In this document: positions 24,619 to 36,687 of the stretch, piece by piece
Position numbering within the stretch: position 1 is the stretch's first letter
Layout of the letters: every line of letters begins with the position of its first letter
From: Bradyrhizobium sp.
Lineage (GTDB): Bacteria; Pseudomonadota; Alphaproteobacteria; Rhizobiales; Xanthobacteraceae
NCBI RefSeq assembly: GCF_004799445.1
Contig: NZ_SSNA01000108.1
Coordinates: forward strand, 1-44,128
Length of the DNA stretch: 44,128 nt
Reading direction: 5' to 3'
The notes under the pieces: model-generated
Told to the model about the DNA's origin: nothing
The model's database searches: none
The model's input: the letters and a program-made list of their open reading frames with translations, nothing else
Translations under genes and position numbers: made by a program

Positions 24619-25596
24619 ATGGCGTCCGACTTTACCGTGATCCGCGATACCACTCCTGCCGCCGCGATCCCCAGGGGAATGGTGGTAGCGATGGGCAATT
24701 TCGACGGCGTCCACCTCGGCCATCGCGCTGTTATTGATGCGGCGCTGCAGATGGGACGGGCACATCGCCGGCCTGCGATGGCGGTAACCTTCGAACCCCA
24801 CCCGCGCAGCTTTTTCAGCCCGAACACCCCGCAATTCCGGCTCACCGACGAGGCCGGAAAACTACGGCTATTGGCCGGAACCGGGCTCGCCGGGGCCGTG
24901 GTGATGACTTTCGACCAACGCCGTGCCGGGACCACGGCGCAAGATTTCATTCACCATGATCTGATCGAACGACTCGGAATCAGCGGCATCGCGGTCGGCT
25001 ACGACTTTCATTTCGGCAAGGGCCGGGTCGGATCGCCAAGCCTGCTGGTCGGCGAAGCGCCCCGGCTTGGCATCGAAGTGGATGTGCAGCCCCATGTCGA
25101 CTTCGCCGAGCGGCCGGTCTCCTCCTCAGCGATCCGGATGGCGCTGGCGGAGGGACAGATCGAGGATGCCACCGCGATGCTGGGTGGCCCGTGGTTCATC
25201 AACGGCGAGGTGATCCATGGCGAGAAACGCGGCCGCGACCTCGGCTACCCCACCGCCAATATCCGCCTCGACAAGAATTGCGGACTGAAGCACGGCATCT
25301 ATGCGGTGCGGGTCAGCCATGATGGGGCGCATTTCGATGGCGTCGCCAGCTTCGGGCGCCGCCCGACCTTCGACAATGGCGCGGCGCTGCTGGAGGTATT
25401 CCTGTTCGATTTCAAGGCTGACCTGTACGGAAAAAGCCTGGACGTCGCCTTCATCGGCTTCATTCGCGACGAATTGAAGTTCGACGGCATCCCAGCGCTG
25501 ATCCGCCAGATGGACGACGACTCAGCCCGCGCCCGCGAGCGGCTGGCCGCCGCACCCGGCGCCTTCCCCAGGCTCGGCACGTTAACGTCATCCTGA
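24619..25596 (+). CDS. ribF: Bifunctional riboflavin kinase / FAD synthetase
   Basis: 325 aa from ATG 24619. It makes FMN and then FAD from riboflavin. The N-terminal nucleotidyltransferase domain has [17 protein letters not shown] (HLGH at 32-35) and the [13 protein letters not shown] segment; the C-terminal riboflavin kinase has the [12 protein letters not shown] loop at about 203-214. The protein is full-length. It is divergent from the CheY-like gene and upstream of ileS, the usual ribF-ileS-lspA order. Confidence 0.95.
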   Translation: MASDFTVIRDTTPAAAIPRGMVVAMGNFDGVHLGHRAVIDAALQMGRAHRRPAMAVTFEPHPRSFFSPNTPQFRLTDEAGKLRLLAGTGLAGAVVMTFDQRRAGTTAQDFIHHDLIERLGISGIAVGYDFHFGKGRVGSPSLLVGEAPRLGIEVDVQPHVDFAERPVSSSAIRMALAEGQIEDATAMLGGPWFINGEVIHGEKRGRDLGYPTANIRLDKNCGLKHGIYAVRVSHDGAHFDGVASFGRRPTFDNGAALLEVFLFDFKADLYGKSLDVAFIGFIRDELKFDGIPALIRQMDDDSARARERLAAAPGAFPRLGTLTSS

Positions 25597-25822
25597 GGCG
25601 GGAGCCTCTCCGGCAAGCCTCGAAGGCTGGCGCCGGCATAAGGCAGGGCTTTGCGATTTCGCCTGCTGGCTGCTATGGAAAGCCCCATGTTTGCGCGGCG
25701 CACCATCAGCATTAGCGGCCCGGCTTCCGCCTGAGCTTCTCAAGCTTGGCGCAAGACCGGGATTTTCGTCCTTCCCGCGATTGATCGCGTATCTCGCGCC
25801 CCTTGAGCCAAACCGAGCATTC

Positions 25823-28822
<3,000 letters not shown>

Positions 28823-28829
28823 TATCGAT

Positions 28830-28955
28830 CGTCGTCCCCGCGAACGCGGGGACCCATAACCACCGGCCTTCGAGACAAGCAAAAGGACGATGTCCCAGAA
28901 TTTTTCAAACAATATCCGACACGCCGCATGGGTCCCGGCTTTCGCCGGGACGACG
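28830..28955. repeat. Palindromic repeat (family C) between ileS and lspA
   Basis: TCGTCGTCCCCGCGAACGCG, GGGACCCATAACCA, and at the far end GCATGGGTCCCGGCTTTCGC, CGGGACGACG. It starts 8 bp after the ileS stop and ends 23 bp before the lspA start. The second copy is at 23808-23929. Confidence 0.82.
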
Positions 28956-28978
28956 TCGCGTTCTGTATCGGGCGTCAG

Positions 28979-29476
28979 ATGACCGCCCAGCTCCGCGCCG
29001 GCCTCTTTGCAGCGATCACTGTGCTTGCGCTCGACCAGGCCTCGAAACTCTGGCTGCTGCGCGTGTTCGACATCGGTCACCGCGGCGCGGTGAAGGTCAC
29101 GCCGTTCTTCGATCTGGTGCTGGCCTGGAACACAGGCATCAGCTACGGCTGGTTTCAGAACGAAGGCGCGGCCGGCCAGGCGGTCCTGCTCGCGGTCAAG
29201 GCCGTGGCCGTGATAATACTGGCGGTCTGGATGGCGCGGTCGCGCACCCTGATCGCGACCATAGCGCTCGGCCTGATCATCGGCGGCGCCATCGGCAACG
29301 CCATCGACCGCTTTGCCTATGGCGCGGTGGTCGATTTCGCCCTGTTCCACGTCCAGATCGGCGGAAATACCTTCAATTGGTACGTGTTTAACCTTGCCGA
29401 CGTGGCGATTGTTGCCGGCGTTGCGGCCCTGTTGTATGATTCATTCCTAGGGATACCCGCCGCAAAAGCGCCCTGA
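28979..29476 (+). CDS. lspA: Lipoprotein signal peptidase (signal peptidase II)
   Basis: 165 aa from ATG 28979. It is an inner-membrane aspartyl protease that removes the signal peptide of lipid-modified prolipoproteins. Catalytic residues are D110 (GGAIGNAIDRFAYG) and D141 (FNLADVAIVAG). FFDLVLAWNTGISYGWF and the four membrane helices fit. The upstream open frame (from 28928) is translated repeat. It follows ileS, the normal order. Confidence 0.94.
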   Translation: MTAQLRAGLFAAITVLALDQASKLWLLRVFDIGHRGAVKVTPFFDLVLAWNTGISYGWFQNEGAAGQAVLLAVKAVAVIILAVWMARSRTLIATIALGLIIGGAIGNAIDRFAYGAVVDFALFHVQIGGNTFNWYVFNLADVAIVAGVAALLYDSFLGIPAAKAP

Positions 29477-29576
29477 TCCCGGGAGAATACGAGCCCCTGA
29501 GCTATAGCTCGCGGGTGTGTTAGGGTTGTGCGCCCAAATCGGTGGCCTGCGGGAAATTTTGGACAGGAACAGCGCG

Positions 29577-30401
29577 ATGCGCCAGACCAAAGCTAGCGGT
29601 TGGATTGTACGGAATTCGTCGGCAGCGACGATGCGTGCCCTGCGGCTCGCCGTCGTCCCATTGGGCATCGTTCTGGTCATGACGGCCGGCGCCGCGCGCG
29701 CCGGCGACGACCAGGATGACAGATCCATCACGGAAAAGATCACCGACGGTTTCAAGTCCGCGATCCGCGGCACCAATATGGACAATCGCGGCATCGACTA
29801 TCGCGAGCGGTCTCCGCTGGTGGTGCCGCCGAAGCTCGATTTGCCGCCGCCGGCCGCCTCCACCGACGCTGCAAAGGTGGCGAACTGGCCGCAAGATCCC
29901 GATGAACGCCAGCGCAAGGCTATCATCGCGGCCAAGAAGAAGAACGCGCCACCCGTGGCCCGTGTCCAGGCCCCCAGCGAAGTCGCTGCCGCCGGCACGC
30001 CTCGCCCGATCAACATCGCTCCTCCGCCAGAAGACCCACCCATCCCCGGCACCAAACGCCCCGCTTACGCGAACGATAACAACGGCACGGCCCGAACCGA
30101 TCCGGTTTACGACCAGCCGGGCGATTTGTTCTCGGGCGGAGCTGCGGCCCTGGGCTCAACGAGCGTCGGCGAGACCTTGGGCATCAATAGCTGGTTCGGC
30201 GGCAAGAATGCCGATGCGGCAGCGGTGGCGCCCGGCAGTGAGCCGACGCGAGAAGCCCTGACGCAGCCGCCATCCGGGTACCAGACGCCCTCCCCGAATT
30301 ACCCCTACGCCCAGCAGTCGAAGGGATTGTTCGGCGGACAGGCTAACCCCGATCGTAACCCGCTCGCCTCAAGGTCCAGCGCAACCAGCATGGAAAAATA
30401 G
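29577..30401 (+). CDS. Exported proline-rich protein of unknown function
   Basis: 274 aa from ATG 29577; a start at 29634 would give a cleaner signal peptide (MRALRLAVVPLGIVLVMTAGAARA). After the signal peptide comes a short conserved-looking SITEKITDGFKSAIRGTNMDNRGIDYRERSPLVVPPKLDLPPP segment, then low-complexity Pro/Ala/Asn-rich sequence. No Cys follows the signal peptide, so it is not a lipoprotein despite its lspA neighbour. I recognise no family. It lies 100 bp after lspA and 99 bp before an M16 peptidase pair, all on the same strand, which suggests envelope function. Confidence 0.7.
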   Translation: MRQTKASGWIVRNSSAATMRALRLAVVPLGIVLVMTAGAARAGDDQDDRSITEKITDGFKSAIRGTNMDNRGIDYRERSPLVVPPKLDLPPPAASTDAAKVANWPQDPDERQRKAIIAAKKKNAPPVARVQAPSEVAAAGTPRPINIAPPPEDPPIPGTKRPAYANDNNGTARTDPVYDQPGDLFSGGAAALGSTSVGETLGINSWFGGKNADAAAVAPGSEPTREALTQPPSGYQTPSPNYPYAQQSKGLFGGQANPDRNPLASRSSATSMEK

Positions 30402-30500
30402 AGCCATCTGTCTCCCGGCTTCCCGACGCTTATCGGCTGCCGCGCAATGTGCGGCGTCATGATTTCTCCCCGAAGCGATTTTCGGGCACCCAGACAGGCC

Positions 30501-31892
30501 ATGATGCCGCCAAACCGCTTTAGGGTTTCTCTGTTCGCCGCTGTGCTGTCGGGGCTCGCCGTCATCGGCGGCGGCGCTCTTGCCCAGACCACGGTGACCT
30601 CGGCGCCGCCAGCCACATTTACCCTCGGCAATGGCCTTCAGGTGGTGGTGATTCCGGACCACCGCACGCCGGTCGTCACACAGATGATCTGGTACAAGGT
30701 CGGCTCGGCCGACGAGACGCCGGGCAAATCCGGGCTGGCGCACTTTCTCGAACACCTGATGTTCAAGGGTACCAGCAAGCATCCGGCCGGCGAATTTTCC
30801 CAGACCGTGCTGCGGATCGGCGGCAACGAGAATGCCTTCACCTCGACCGACTATACAGGCTATTTCCAGCGGGTGCCGAGCGAAGAGCTCGGCAAGATGA
30901 TGGCGTTCGAGGCCGATCGCATGACCGGCCTGATCCTCAAGGACGAAAACGTGCTGCCCGAGCGCGACGTCGTGCTTGAGGAATACAACATGCGGGTGGC
31001 CAACAACCCGGAAGCGCGGCTGACCGAGCAGATCATGGCCGCACTTTATCTCAATCATCCCTATGGTCGCCCCGTGATCGGCTGGCATCAGGAAATCGAG
31101 CAGCTCGATCGCGAGGATGCGCTGGCGTTCTACCGGCGCTTCTATGCGCCGAACAATGCAATCCTGGTGATCGCCGGCGATGTCGATGCCACCGATGTTC
31201 GCCCGATGGCGGAGCGCACATTCGGCCCCATCGCCGCGCAGCCGGCGATAGCGGCGCGGCGGCTTCGCCCCCAGGAACCCGAGCCGGCCGCGCCGCGCAC
31301 CGTGACGCTGTCGGACGCCAGGGTCGAACAACCCAGCCTGCGGCGCTATTATCTGGTTCCGTCCGCCACCACGGCCGCCGCCGGCGAAAGCCCGGCCCTC
31401 GACGTGCTCGCGCAACTGATGGGTGGCGGCAGCAACTCGTATCTCTATCGCGCGCTGGTGGTCGACCGGCCGCTCGCGGTCAACGCCAACGCCTCGTATC
31501 AGGGTACCTCGCTCGACGCGACGCAGTTCGCCATATCGGTCTCGCCGAGATCCGGCGTCGAGTTCGCGCAAATCGAGCAGGCAGTCGACGAGGTGATATC
31601 GGATATCGGGCAGAACCCGGTTCGCGCCGAAGATCTTGAGCGCGTCAAGACCCAGCTTATCGCCGAAGCCATCTATGCCCAGGACAACCAGGCCACGCTG
31701 GCCCGCTGGTACGGTGGCGCGCTGACCACTGGGCTCAGCATCGAAGACATCCGAAGCTGGCCGGATCGCATTCGCGCCGTCACCGCCGAGCAGGTCCGCG
31801 CGGCTGCGCAAAAATGGCTCGAAAAGAAGCGCTCGGTGACCGGCTATCTGATCAAGGATGGCAAGCCGAAACACGAGGAGAAGCGATCGTGA
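30501..31892 (+). CDS. M16 family zinc peptidase, catalytic subunit
   Basis: 463 aa from ATG 30501 (ATG 30504 also possible). A signal peptide ends near GGGALAQ, so it is periplasmic. The inverted zinc motif HxxEH is intact: H81, E84, H85 (LAHFLEHLMFKGT), with the third ligand glutamate about 76 residues later (VVLEEYNMR, near 160-161). The second half (RRYYLVPSA, LDVLAQLMGGGSNSYLYRALV) is the non-catalytic M16 domain half. Its stop overlaps the start of the next gene in GTGA. Likely forms a heterodimer with it and degrades peptides in the periplasm. Confidence 0.92.
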   Translation: MMPPNRFRVSLFAAVLSGLAVIGGGALAQTTVTSAPPATFTLGNGLQVVVIPDHRTPVVTQMIWYKVGSADETPGKSGLAHFLEHLMFKGTSKHPAGEFSQTVLRIGGNENAFTSTDYTGYFQRVPSEELGKMMAFEADRMTGLILKDENVLPERDVVLEEYNMRVANNPEARLTEQIMAALYLNHPYGRPVIGWHQEIEQLDREDALAFYRRFYAPNNAILVIAGDVDATDVRPMAERTFGPIAAQPAIAARRLRPQEPEPAAPRTVTLSDARVEQPSLRRYYLVPSATTAAAGESPALDVLAQLMGGGSNSYLYRALVVDRPLAVNANASYQGTSLDATQFAISVSPRSGVEFAQIEQAVDEVISDIGQNPVRAEDLERVKTQLIAEAIYAQDNQATLARWYGGALTTGLSIEDIRSWPDRIRAVTAEQVRAAAQKWLEKKRSVTGYLIKDGKPKHEEKRS

Positions 31893-33268
31893 CTCATTCC
31901 AGGGCTGGCACGCGGCGCGTTGGGTTGCTTTTTGCCGCATGCATGGCAATGACGGCCATGACGTCGACCCCCTCGCTCGCCGCAGCCAAGATCCAGCATC
32001 TGATTTCGCCCGGGGGTATCGAGGCCTGGTTCGTGCAGGACGCCACGGTGCCGTTGGTCGCGATGGAATTTGGCATCAGCGGCGGCGCGGCACAGGACCC
32101 GGTCGACAAATCCGGCGTCGGCAATATGGTCGCCGATCTCATCGATGAAGGCTCGGGCGATCTGGATTCCAGGACATTCCATGAGCGCCTTGACCGCCGC
32201 GCCATCGAGTTGAGTTTCAGCGTAACGCGGGATTATTTCCGCGGCAGCCTGCGCATGCTCAAGGACAACAAGGACGAGGCCTTCGACCTGCTTCGGATGT
32301 CGCTGACCTCGCCGCATTTCGAAAGCGCCGACGTCGAACGCATTCGCACGCAGCTGATCTCGGGGCTGAAGCGTGATACGTCCAATCCCGGCGCGCTGGC
32401 CAGCCGCAAATTCCTGGAAATCGCCTTTGGCGACCACCCCTATGGCCGGCAGGCCGGCGGCACCCTGGACAGCGTTCCAAGGATCACGATCGCCGATCTG
32501 AAGGACTACGTCCGCCGCGTGCTGGCCAGGGACACCCTGAGGATTGCGGTGGTCGGCGATATCGATGCGGCCTCGCTCGGCAAATTGCTCGACCAGACGT
32601 TCGGCGGGTTGCCGGCCAAAGCGAGCCTTACGCCGGTGGCCGATGTTGAAGCTGCAAGGCCGCCGCAACGCGCCTTCATTCCGCTCGACGTGCCGCAGAC
32701 CGTGGTGACGTTCGGCGGCCCCGGCATCAAGCGCAACGACCCGAATTTCATGGCGGCCTATGTCGTCAACCATATTCTCGGCGGCGGCAGCCTGTCGTCG
32801 CGGCTCTACCGCGAAGTCCGCGAGAAGCGCGGCCTGGCCTATTCGGTCTCCGATTCGCTCATGTGGATGGATCACTCCGCGCTGTTCGTCGGAAATACCG
32901 GAACCCGGTCCGATCGCGCCGGCGAAACGGTCGATGCCGTCAACAAGGAAATCCGCCGCATGGCCGAGGACGGGCCGACCCAGCAGGAGCTGGATGAGGC
33001 CAAATCCTATCTCAAGGGCTCGCGGATGCTGTCGCTCGATACCTCTTCGAAGCTGGCCGCGGCCCTGCTGCAATACCAGCTGGACGATCTTCCGATCGAC
33101 TATATCGAGAAGCGAAATGCCATCGTCGAAGCGGTCACCCTCGACGACGCCAGGCAGGCCGCCCAAAGGTTGTGGCAGCGTGGCCTTCTCACCGTGATCG
33201 TCGGCCGCCCTCCGCTGGTCGCCGCCCAGCCCGCCGCCCAGCCCGCCGCCGCCACCAGGGCGAACTGA
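31889..33268 (+). CDS. M16 family peptidase-like protein, non-catalytic partner
   Basis: 459 aa from GTG 31889, which overlaps the previous stop (GTGA) and is preceded by GAGGAG. A signal peptide ends near MTSTPSLAAA. The HxxEH position reads VGNMVADLIDEGSG, so zinc ligands are missing and it cannot be a peptidase by itself. The substrate-binding motif is present: GGGSLSSRLYREVREKRGLAYSV contains the conserved Arg-Tyr-type pair of M16B partners. The C-terminus carries a PAAQPAA repeat. Together with the preceding gene it forms the active/inactive pair common in proteobacteria. Confidence 0.9.
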   Translation: MTHSRAGTRRVGLLFAACMAMTAMTSTPSLAAAKIQHLISPGGIEAWFVQDATVPLVAMEFGISGGAAQDPVDKSGVGNMVADLIDEGSGDLDSRTFHERLDRRAIELSFSVTRDYFRGSLRMLKDNKDEAFDLLRMSLTSPHFESADVERIRTQLISGLKRDTSNPGALASRKFLEIAFGDHPYGRQAGGTLDSVPRITIADLKDYVRRVLARDTLRIAVVGDIDAASLGKLLDQTFGGLPAKASLTPVADVEAARPPQRAFIPLDVPQTVVTFGGPGIKRNDPNFMAAYVVNHILGGGSLSSRLYREVREKRGLAYSVSDSLMWMDHSALFVGNTGTRSDRAGETVDAVNKEIRRMAEDGPTQQELDEAKSYLKGSRMLSLDTSSKLAAALLQYQLDDLPIDYIEKRNAIVEAVTLDDARQAAQRLWQRGLLTVIVGRPPLVAAQPAAQPAAATRAN

Positions 33269-33310
33269 AGCCCTTCTGGCGACGGGTCCCTCCGCACGAG
33301 ACACGCTGTT

Positions 33311-33412
33311 CTCTCCCCCCTTGTGGGGGAGAGCTAGAGAGGGGGGTATCGCGAAGTCCGGCATTTGCGGCTCACCCTCCTCCCTGCCCCTCCCCCACAA
33401 GGGGGGAGGGAA
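33311..33412. repeat. Palindromic repeat (family B)
   Basis: CTCTCCCCCCTTGTGGGGGA and CCTCCCCCACAAGGGGGGAG are the outer arms. Sequence and layout match the copies at 9133-9235 and 36688-36790. Confidence 0.85.
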
Positions 33413-33505
33413 CGGTTAGAGCGCGGCAACGCCAACCCCTCACAAAACCGCTATCCTCCGCGAACCCGATTCCCAACGGGAATCATTTCCCGGTTCGGTG
33501 ACGCC

Positions 33506-33925
33506 ATGCTGCGGATCTCGCGCGACCTCATGATCGACGACAACGACATCGATATCTCGTTCGTGCGCGCCTCGGGACCGGGCGGCCAGAACGTCAACAA
33601 GCTCTCCACCGCCGCGCAATTGCGTTTCGACACCCGCCGGATCGCGCTGCCGCCCGATGCCGAGGCGCGGCTCGCCCGGCTCGCCGGTCAGCGCATGACC
33701 AAGGACGGCGTGATCGTGATCCATGCGCAGCGCTTCCGCACCCAGGAGCGCAACCGTGCCGACGCGATCGACCGTCTGGTCGAGCTGTTGCGCGAGGCCA
33801 TGACACGCCCGATTCCGCGACGGCCGACCAAACCGACACTGGGATCGAAAAAGCGCCGGCTCGAGGGCAAAAAGCGCCGCAGCGACGTCAAGGCCAAGCG
33901 CGGTTCGGGCGGCTTCGAGGATTGA
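33506..33925 (+). CDS. arfB: Alternative ribosome-rescue factor / peptidyl-tRNA hydrolase
   Basis: 139 aa from ATG 33506. The GGQ motif is at residues 26-28 (RASGPGGQNVNKLST), which hydrolyses peptidyl-tRNA in the stalled ribosome. The C-terminal tail, rich in Lys and Arg (RRPTKPTLGSKKRRLEGKKRRS), enters the empty mRNA channel. The length (139 aa) and the lack of codon-recognition domains distinguish it from release factors. It is upstream of mutL with no visible operon link. Confidence 0.92.
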   Translation: MLRISRDLMIDDNDIDISFVRASGPGGQNVNKLSTAAQLRFDTRRIALPPDAEARLARLAGQRMTKDGVIVIHAQRFRTQERNRADAIDRLVELLREAMTRPIPRRPTKPTLGSKKRRLEGKKRRSDVKAKRGSGGFED

Positions 33926-34083
33926 GACCACGTATCCCCGGTCTTGGTGTCCCGGACGCGGCGCCGCACCTCGGGGAACGGCATCTTTCGCCATGAAGAG
34001 TGGGGAGAGACGGTGCCTCCGCCCTCCCGCCGGGCGGCAAAAGCCCCTAGATTGCGGGTCCATTCCACGAGTCGCCCAAGACC

Positions 34084-35892
34084 ATGCCCGTTCGCCAGCT
34101 TCCCGAACAGATCGTCAACCGCATCGCCGCCGGCGAAGTGGTCGAACGTCCCGCGAGCGTGGTCAAGGAACTGGTCGAGAACGCCATCGACGCCGGCGCC
34201 AGCCGGATCGACATCTTCAGCGATGGCGGCGGGCGGCGGCGGATCGGCATCACCGACGACGGCAGCGGCATGACGGCGAGCGATCTTGCGCTGGCCGTCG
34301 ACCGTCATGCCACCTCCAAGCTCGACGACGAGGACCTGCTGCAAATCCGCACGCTGGGGTTCCGTGGTGAGGCGCTGCCCTCGATTGGCGCCGTGGCGAA
34401 GCTCGGCATCACCACGCGTCATATCAGCGAGCCGCATGCCTGGTCGCTGTCGGTCGAAGGCGGGGTGAAATCGGCCAACATGCCGGCGGCCCTTTCGCAA
34501 GGCAGCCGCGTCGAGGTCAGCGATCTCTTTTATGCGACGCCGGCGCGCCTGAAATTTCTCAAGACCGACCGCACCGAGGCCGAAGCGATCCGCGAGGTGG
34601 TGCGCCGGCTGGCGATGGCGCGGCCCGATATCGCCTTCACGCTGGCCGGCGAGGAACGCGCGCCCGTCACCTGGGCGGCGGCGCTGCCCGGTGGCGCGGG
34701 CCGGCTGACGCGGCTTGGCGATATTCTGGGCGCGGATTTTCGAGCATCCGCGATCGAAGTGCGCGCCGAACGCGACGGCGTCGCGGTCGAAGGCTTTGCC
34801 GCAGCACCCTCGCTGACCCGGGCCAACGCGCTCGGGCAATATCTGTTCGTCAATGGCCGCCCGGTGCGTGACAAGCTCATTTTGGGCGCGGTGCGCGCGG
34901 CCTATTCCGACTATCTGCCGCGCGACCGCCATCCCGTCGTGGCGCTGTTCGTGACGCTGGATCCGCAGGAGGTCGATGCCAACGTGCATCCCGCCAAAAC
35001 CGAGGTCCGGTTCCGCAATGCCGGCCTGGTCCGCGCGCTGATCGTGCACGCGCTAAAGGACGGGCTTGCCCGCGAGGGCAAGCGCACCGCGGCCAACAGC
35101 GATGGTGCGGCCATCGCCTCGTTTCGTCCATCGTTTGCCCCACGGGCGAACTGGGATTGGCGGCGCTCGCCGGCCCACCCGGTCGGGCCGTGGCCGGCTT
35201 TCGAAGGCGCGGCGGCGACCGCCTTTGCCGAACCCGGACAGGCCGCGTTCGACGTCGGTACGCCGACCGCCGACGTACGCTTTCAGGAACAGCCTTCGGC
35301 CGATCTGCTCGATCGTCCGCTTGGCGCGGCGCGGACGCAGATTCATGAAACCTACATCGTGTCGCAGACCCGTGACGGCCTCATCGTCGTGGACCAGCAC
35401 GCCGCGCACGAGCGCATCGTCTATGAACGGCTGAAGGCCTCACTGGCGAAGAACGGCGTGCAGCGGCAGATCCTGCTGATTCCGGAGATCGTCGAACTGG
35501 ACGAGGCCACAGTGGAGCGGCTGCTGGCGCGAACCGAGGAACTTGCTTCCTTCGGGCTTGCGATCGAATCCTTCGGCCCGGGCGCGCTCGCCGTGCGCGA
35601 GACGCCGTCGCTGCTCGGCAAGACCGATGCCGGCGCGCTATTGCGCGATCTCGCCGAACACATGGCGGAATGGGACGAGGCATTGCCCTTGGAACGCCGG
35701 CTGATGCACGTCGCGGCCACCATGGCCTGCCATGGCTCGGTGCGCGCCGGCCGCCGTCTCAAGCCCGAGGAGATGAACGCGCTGCTGCGCGAGATGGAAG
35801 ACACGCCGAATTCCGGGCAGTGCAACCACGGCCGGCCGACCTATGTCGAGTTGAAGCTATCGGATATCGAGAAGCTGTTCGGGCGGAAGTAG
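34084..35892 (+). CDS. mutL: DNA mismatch repair endonuclease
   Basis: 602 aa from ATG 34084. The N-terminal GHKL ATPase has VKELVENAIDAGAS, DDGSGM, ATSKL and TLGFRGEALPSI. The C-terminal endonuclease motif DQHA(x)2E(x)4E is intact, starting at D437 (DQHAAHERIVYER), and ACHGSVRAGRRL plus CNHGRPTYVEL complete the metal site (usually written CPHGRP; here Asn replaces Pro). So this MutL nicks DNA itself, as in bacteria without MutH. A Pro/Ala-rich linker separates the two halves (about residues 345-420). Confidence 0.95.
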   Translation: MPVRQLPEQIVNRIAAGEVVERPASVVKELVENAIDAGASRIDIFSDGGGRRRIGITDDGSGMTASDLALAVDRHATSKLDDEDLLQIRTLGFRGEALPSIGAVAKLGITTRHISEPHAWSLSVEGGVKSANMPAALSQGSRVEVSDLFYATPARLKFLKTDRTEAEAIREVVRRLAMARPDIAFTLAGEERAPVTWAAALPGGAGRLTRLGDILGADFRASAIEVRAERDGVAVEGFAAAPSLTRANALGQYLFVNGRPVRDKLILGAVRAAYSDYLPRDRHPVVALFVTLDPQEVDANVHPAKTEVRFRNAGLVRALIVHALKDGLAREGKRTAANSDGAAIASFRPSFAPRANWDWRRSPAHPVGPWPAFEGAAATAFAEPGQAAFDVGTPTADVRFQEQPSADLLDRPLGAARTQIHETYIVSQTRDGLIVVDQHAAHERIVYERLKASLAKNGVQRQILLIPEIVELDEATVERLLARTEELASFGLAIESFGPGALAVRETPSLLGKTDAGALLRDLAEHMAEWDEALPLERRLMHVAATMACHGSVRAGRRLKPEEMNALLREMEDTPNSGQCNHGRPTYVELKLSDIEKLFGRK

Positions 35893-35918
35893 AAGCGACC
35901 TGCATCGGCGCATACAAC

Positions 35919-35960
35919 TGTCATCGCCCGGCTTGACCGGGCGACCCAGTACGCCGCGCC
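35919..35960. repeat. Palindromic repeat downstream of mutL (family K)
   Basis: CGCCCGG CTTGA CCGGGCG at 35925-35943, then CCCAGTACGCCGCG. The translated antisense gives the recurring RGVLGRPVKPGDD peptide. The CAGTACGCCGCG piece recurs in inverted form within 39663-39798. Confidence 0.65.
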
Positions 35961-35975
35961 GTTCGAGATTGTTTT

Positions 35976-36005
35976 CCGTATCGTCATACACCCGACGATC
36001 GAGTT
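35976..36005 (-). other. Copy of part of the rsmD 3' coding end
   Basis: 25 of 30 bases match 36141-36170 inside rsmD. Read in the minus direction both encode RRVYDDTE (rsmD: LERRVYDDTEFV; here: LDRRVYDDTENN). The fragment lies just past the end of rsmD, between a family K repeat and the family G repeat. It may be a remnant of the original or of a duplicated rsmD tail. Confidence 0.55.
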
Positions 36006-36009
36006 GAGC

Positions 36010-36110
36010 CGTAGGGTGGGCAAAGGCGCTTCGCGCCGTGCCCACCATTTTAGTCCGTCCTCGCGCGTTTGTTGGGCTGGTGGGCACGCCGACGCTTTGC
36101 CCACCCTACG
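36010..36110. repeat. MITE-like repeat with 16-bp terminal inverted repeats (family G)
   Basis: 101 bp with perfect ends: CGTAGGGTGGGCAAAG at 36010-36025 and its complement at 36095-36110. Second arms GTGCCCACC / GGTGGGCAC lie inside. The rsmD stop codon (TAG on the minus strand, 36106-36108) is the TAG inside the terminal repeat CGTAGGG. Confidence 0.85.
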
Positions 36111-36669
36111 AGCCAGTGCGAGCCCGCAAAAATACAAACTCGGTATCGTCGTACACCCGCCGCTCCAGTTCTTCGAAGCCTTCAGGCGCCGTGAACTCCG
36201 CCGCCTTGGCTTCTTCAACCACCAACAGCGCGTTCGGCGTGAGCCAGCCGCCATCGCGCAGCGAGGCCAGCGCCTTTTCCGCGAGCTTCATCCGGTAGGG
36301 CGGATCGAGGAACACCAGCGAGAACGGTTCCACCGGATGCGCCGGACCGAGATCGGTGGCGTCGCGGCGATAGACCTTGGTGACGCCGCCGAGGCCGAGC
36401 GCCTCGACATTGTTGCGCAATAGCGCGCGGGCCTCGGCGCCGTTGTCGACGAACAGCGCGAATTTGGCGCCGCGCGATACCGCCTCGATGCCGAGCGCGC
36501 CGGTGCCGGCAAACAAGTCGAGCACGCGCGCGTCTTGAATCGGATCGTCATAGGCGTGAATCAGGATGTTGAACACCGACTCGCGCAAGCGGTCCGCGGT
36601 CGGGCGGATGTCGCGCGAGGACGGCGACGCCAGATTGCGGCCCTTCAATCGTCCGCCGACGACACGCAT
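36106..36669 (-). CDS. rsmD: 16S rRNA (guanine(966)-N2)-methyltransferase
   Basis: 187 aa from ATG 36669 (MRVVGGRLKGRNLASPSS, the typical start). RPTADRLRESVFNIL, the SAM-binding VLDLFAGTGALGIEAVSRGA and the catalytic DPPY (SLVFLDPPYRMKLAEKAL) are intact. It methylates G966 of 16S rRNA during 30S assembly. The last codons (RARTGS) run up to a family G repeat, whose terminal sequence supplies the stop codon. A fragment resembling the rsmD tail is on the other side of the repeat. Confidence 0.93.
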   Translation of the reverse strand: MRVVGGRLKGRNLASPSSRDIRPTADRLRESVFNILIHAYDDPIQDARVLDLFAGTGALGIEAVSRGAKFALFVDNGAEARALLRNNVEALGLGGVTKVYRRDATDLGPAHPVEPFSLVFLDPPYRMKLAEKALASLRDGGWLTPNALLVVEEAKAAEFTAPEGFEELERRVYDDTEFVFLRARTGS

Positions 36670-36687
36670 TAGAACACCGAGCTGCGC

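Noticed and set aside
33365..33505. N-terminal extension of ArfB
   Set aside because: The upstream frame lies in a family B repeat; ArfB proteins start at the equivalent of 33506.
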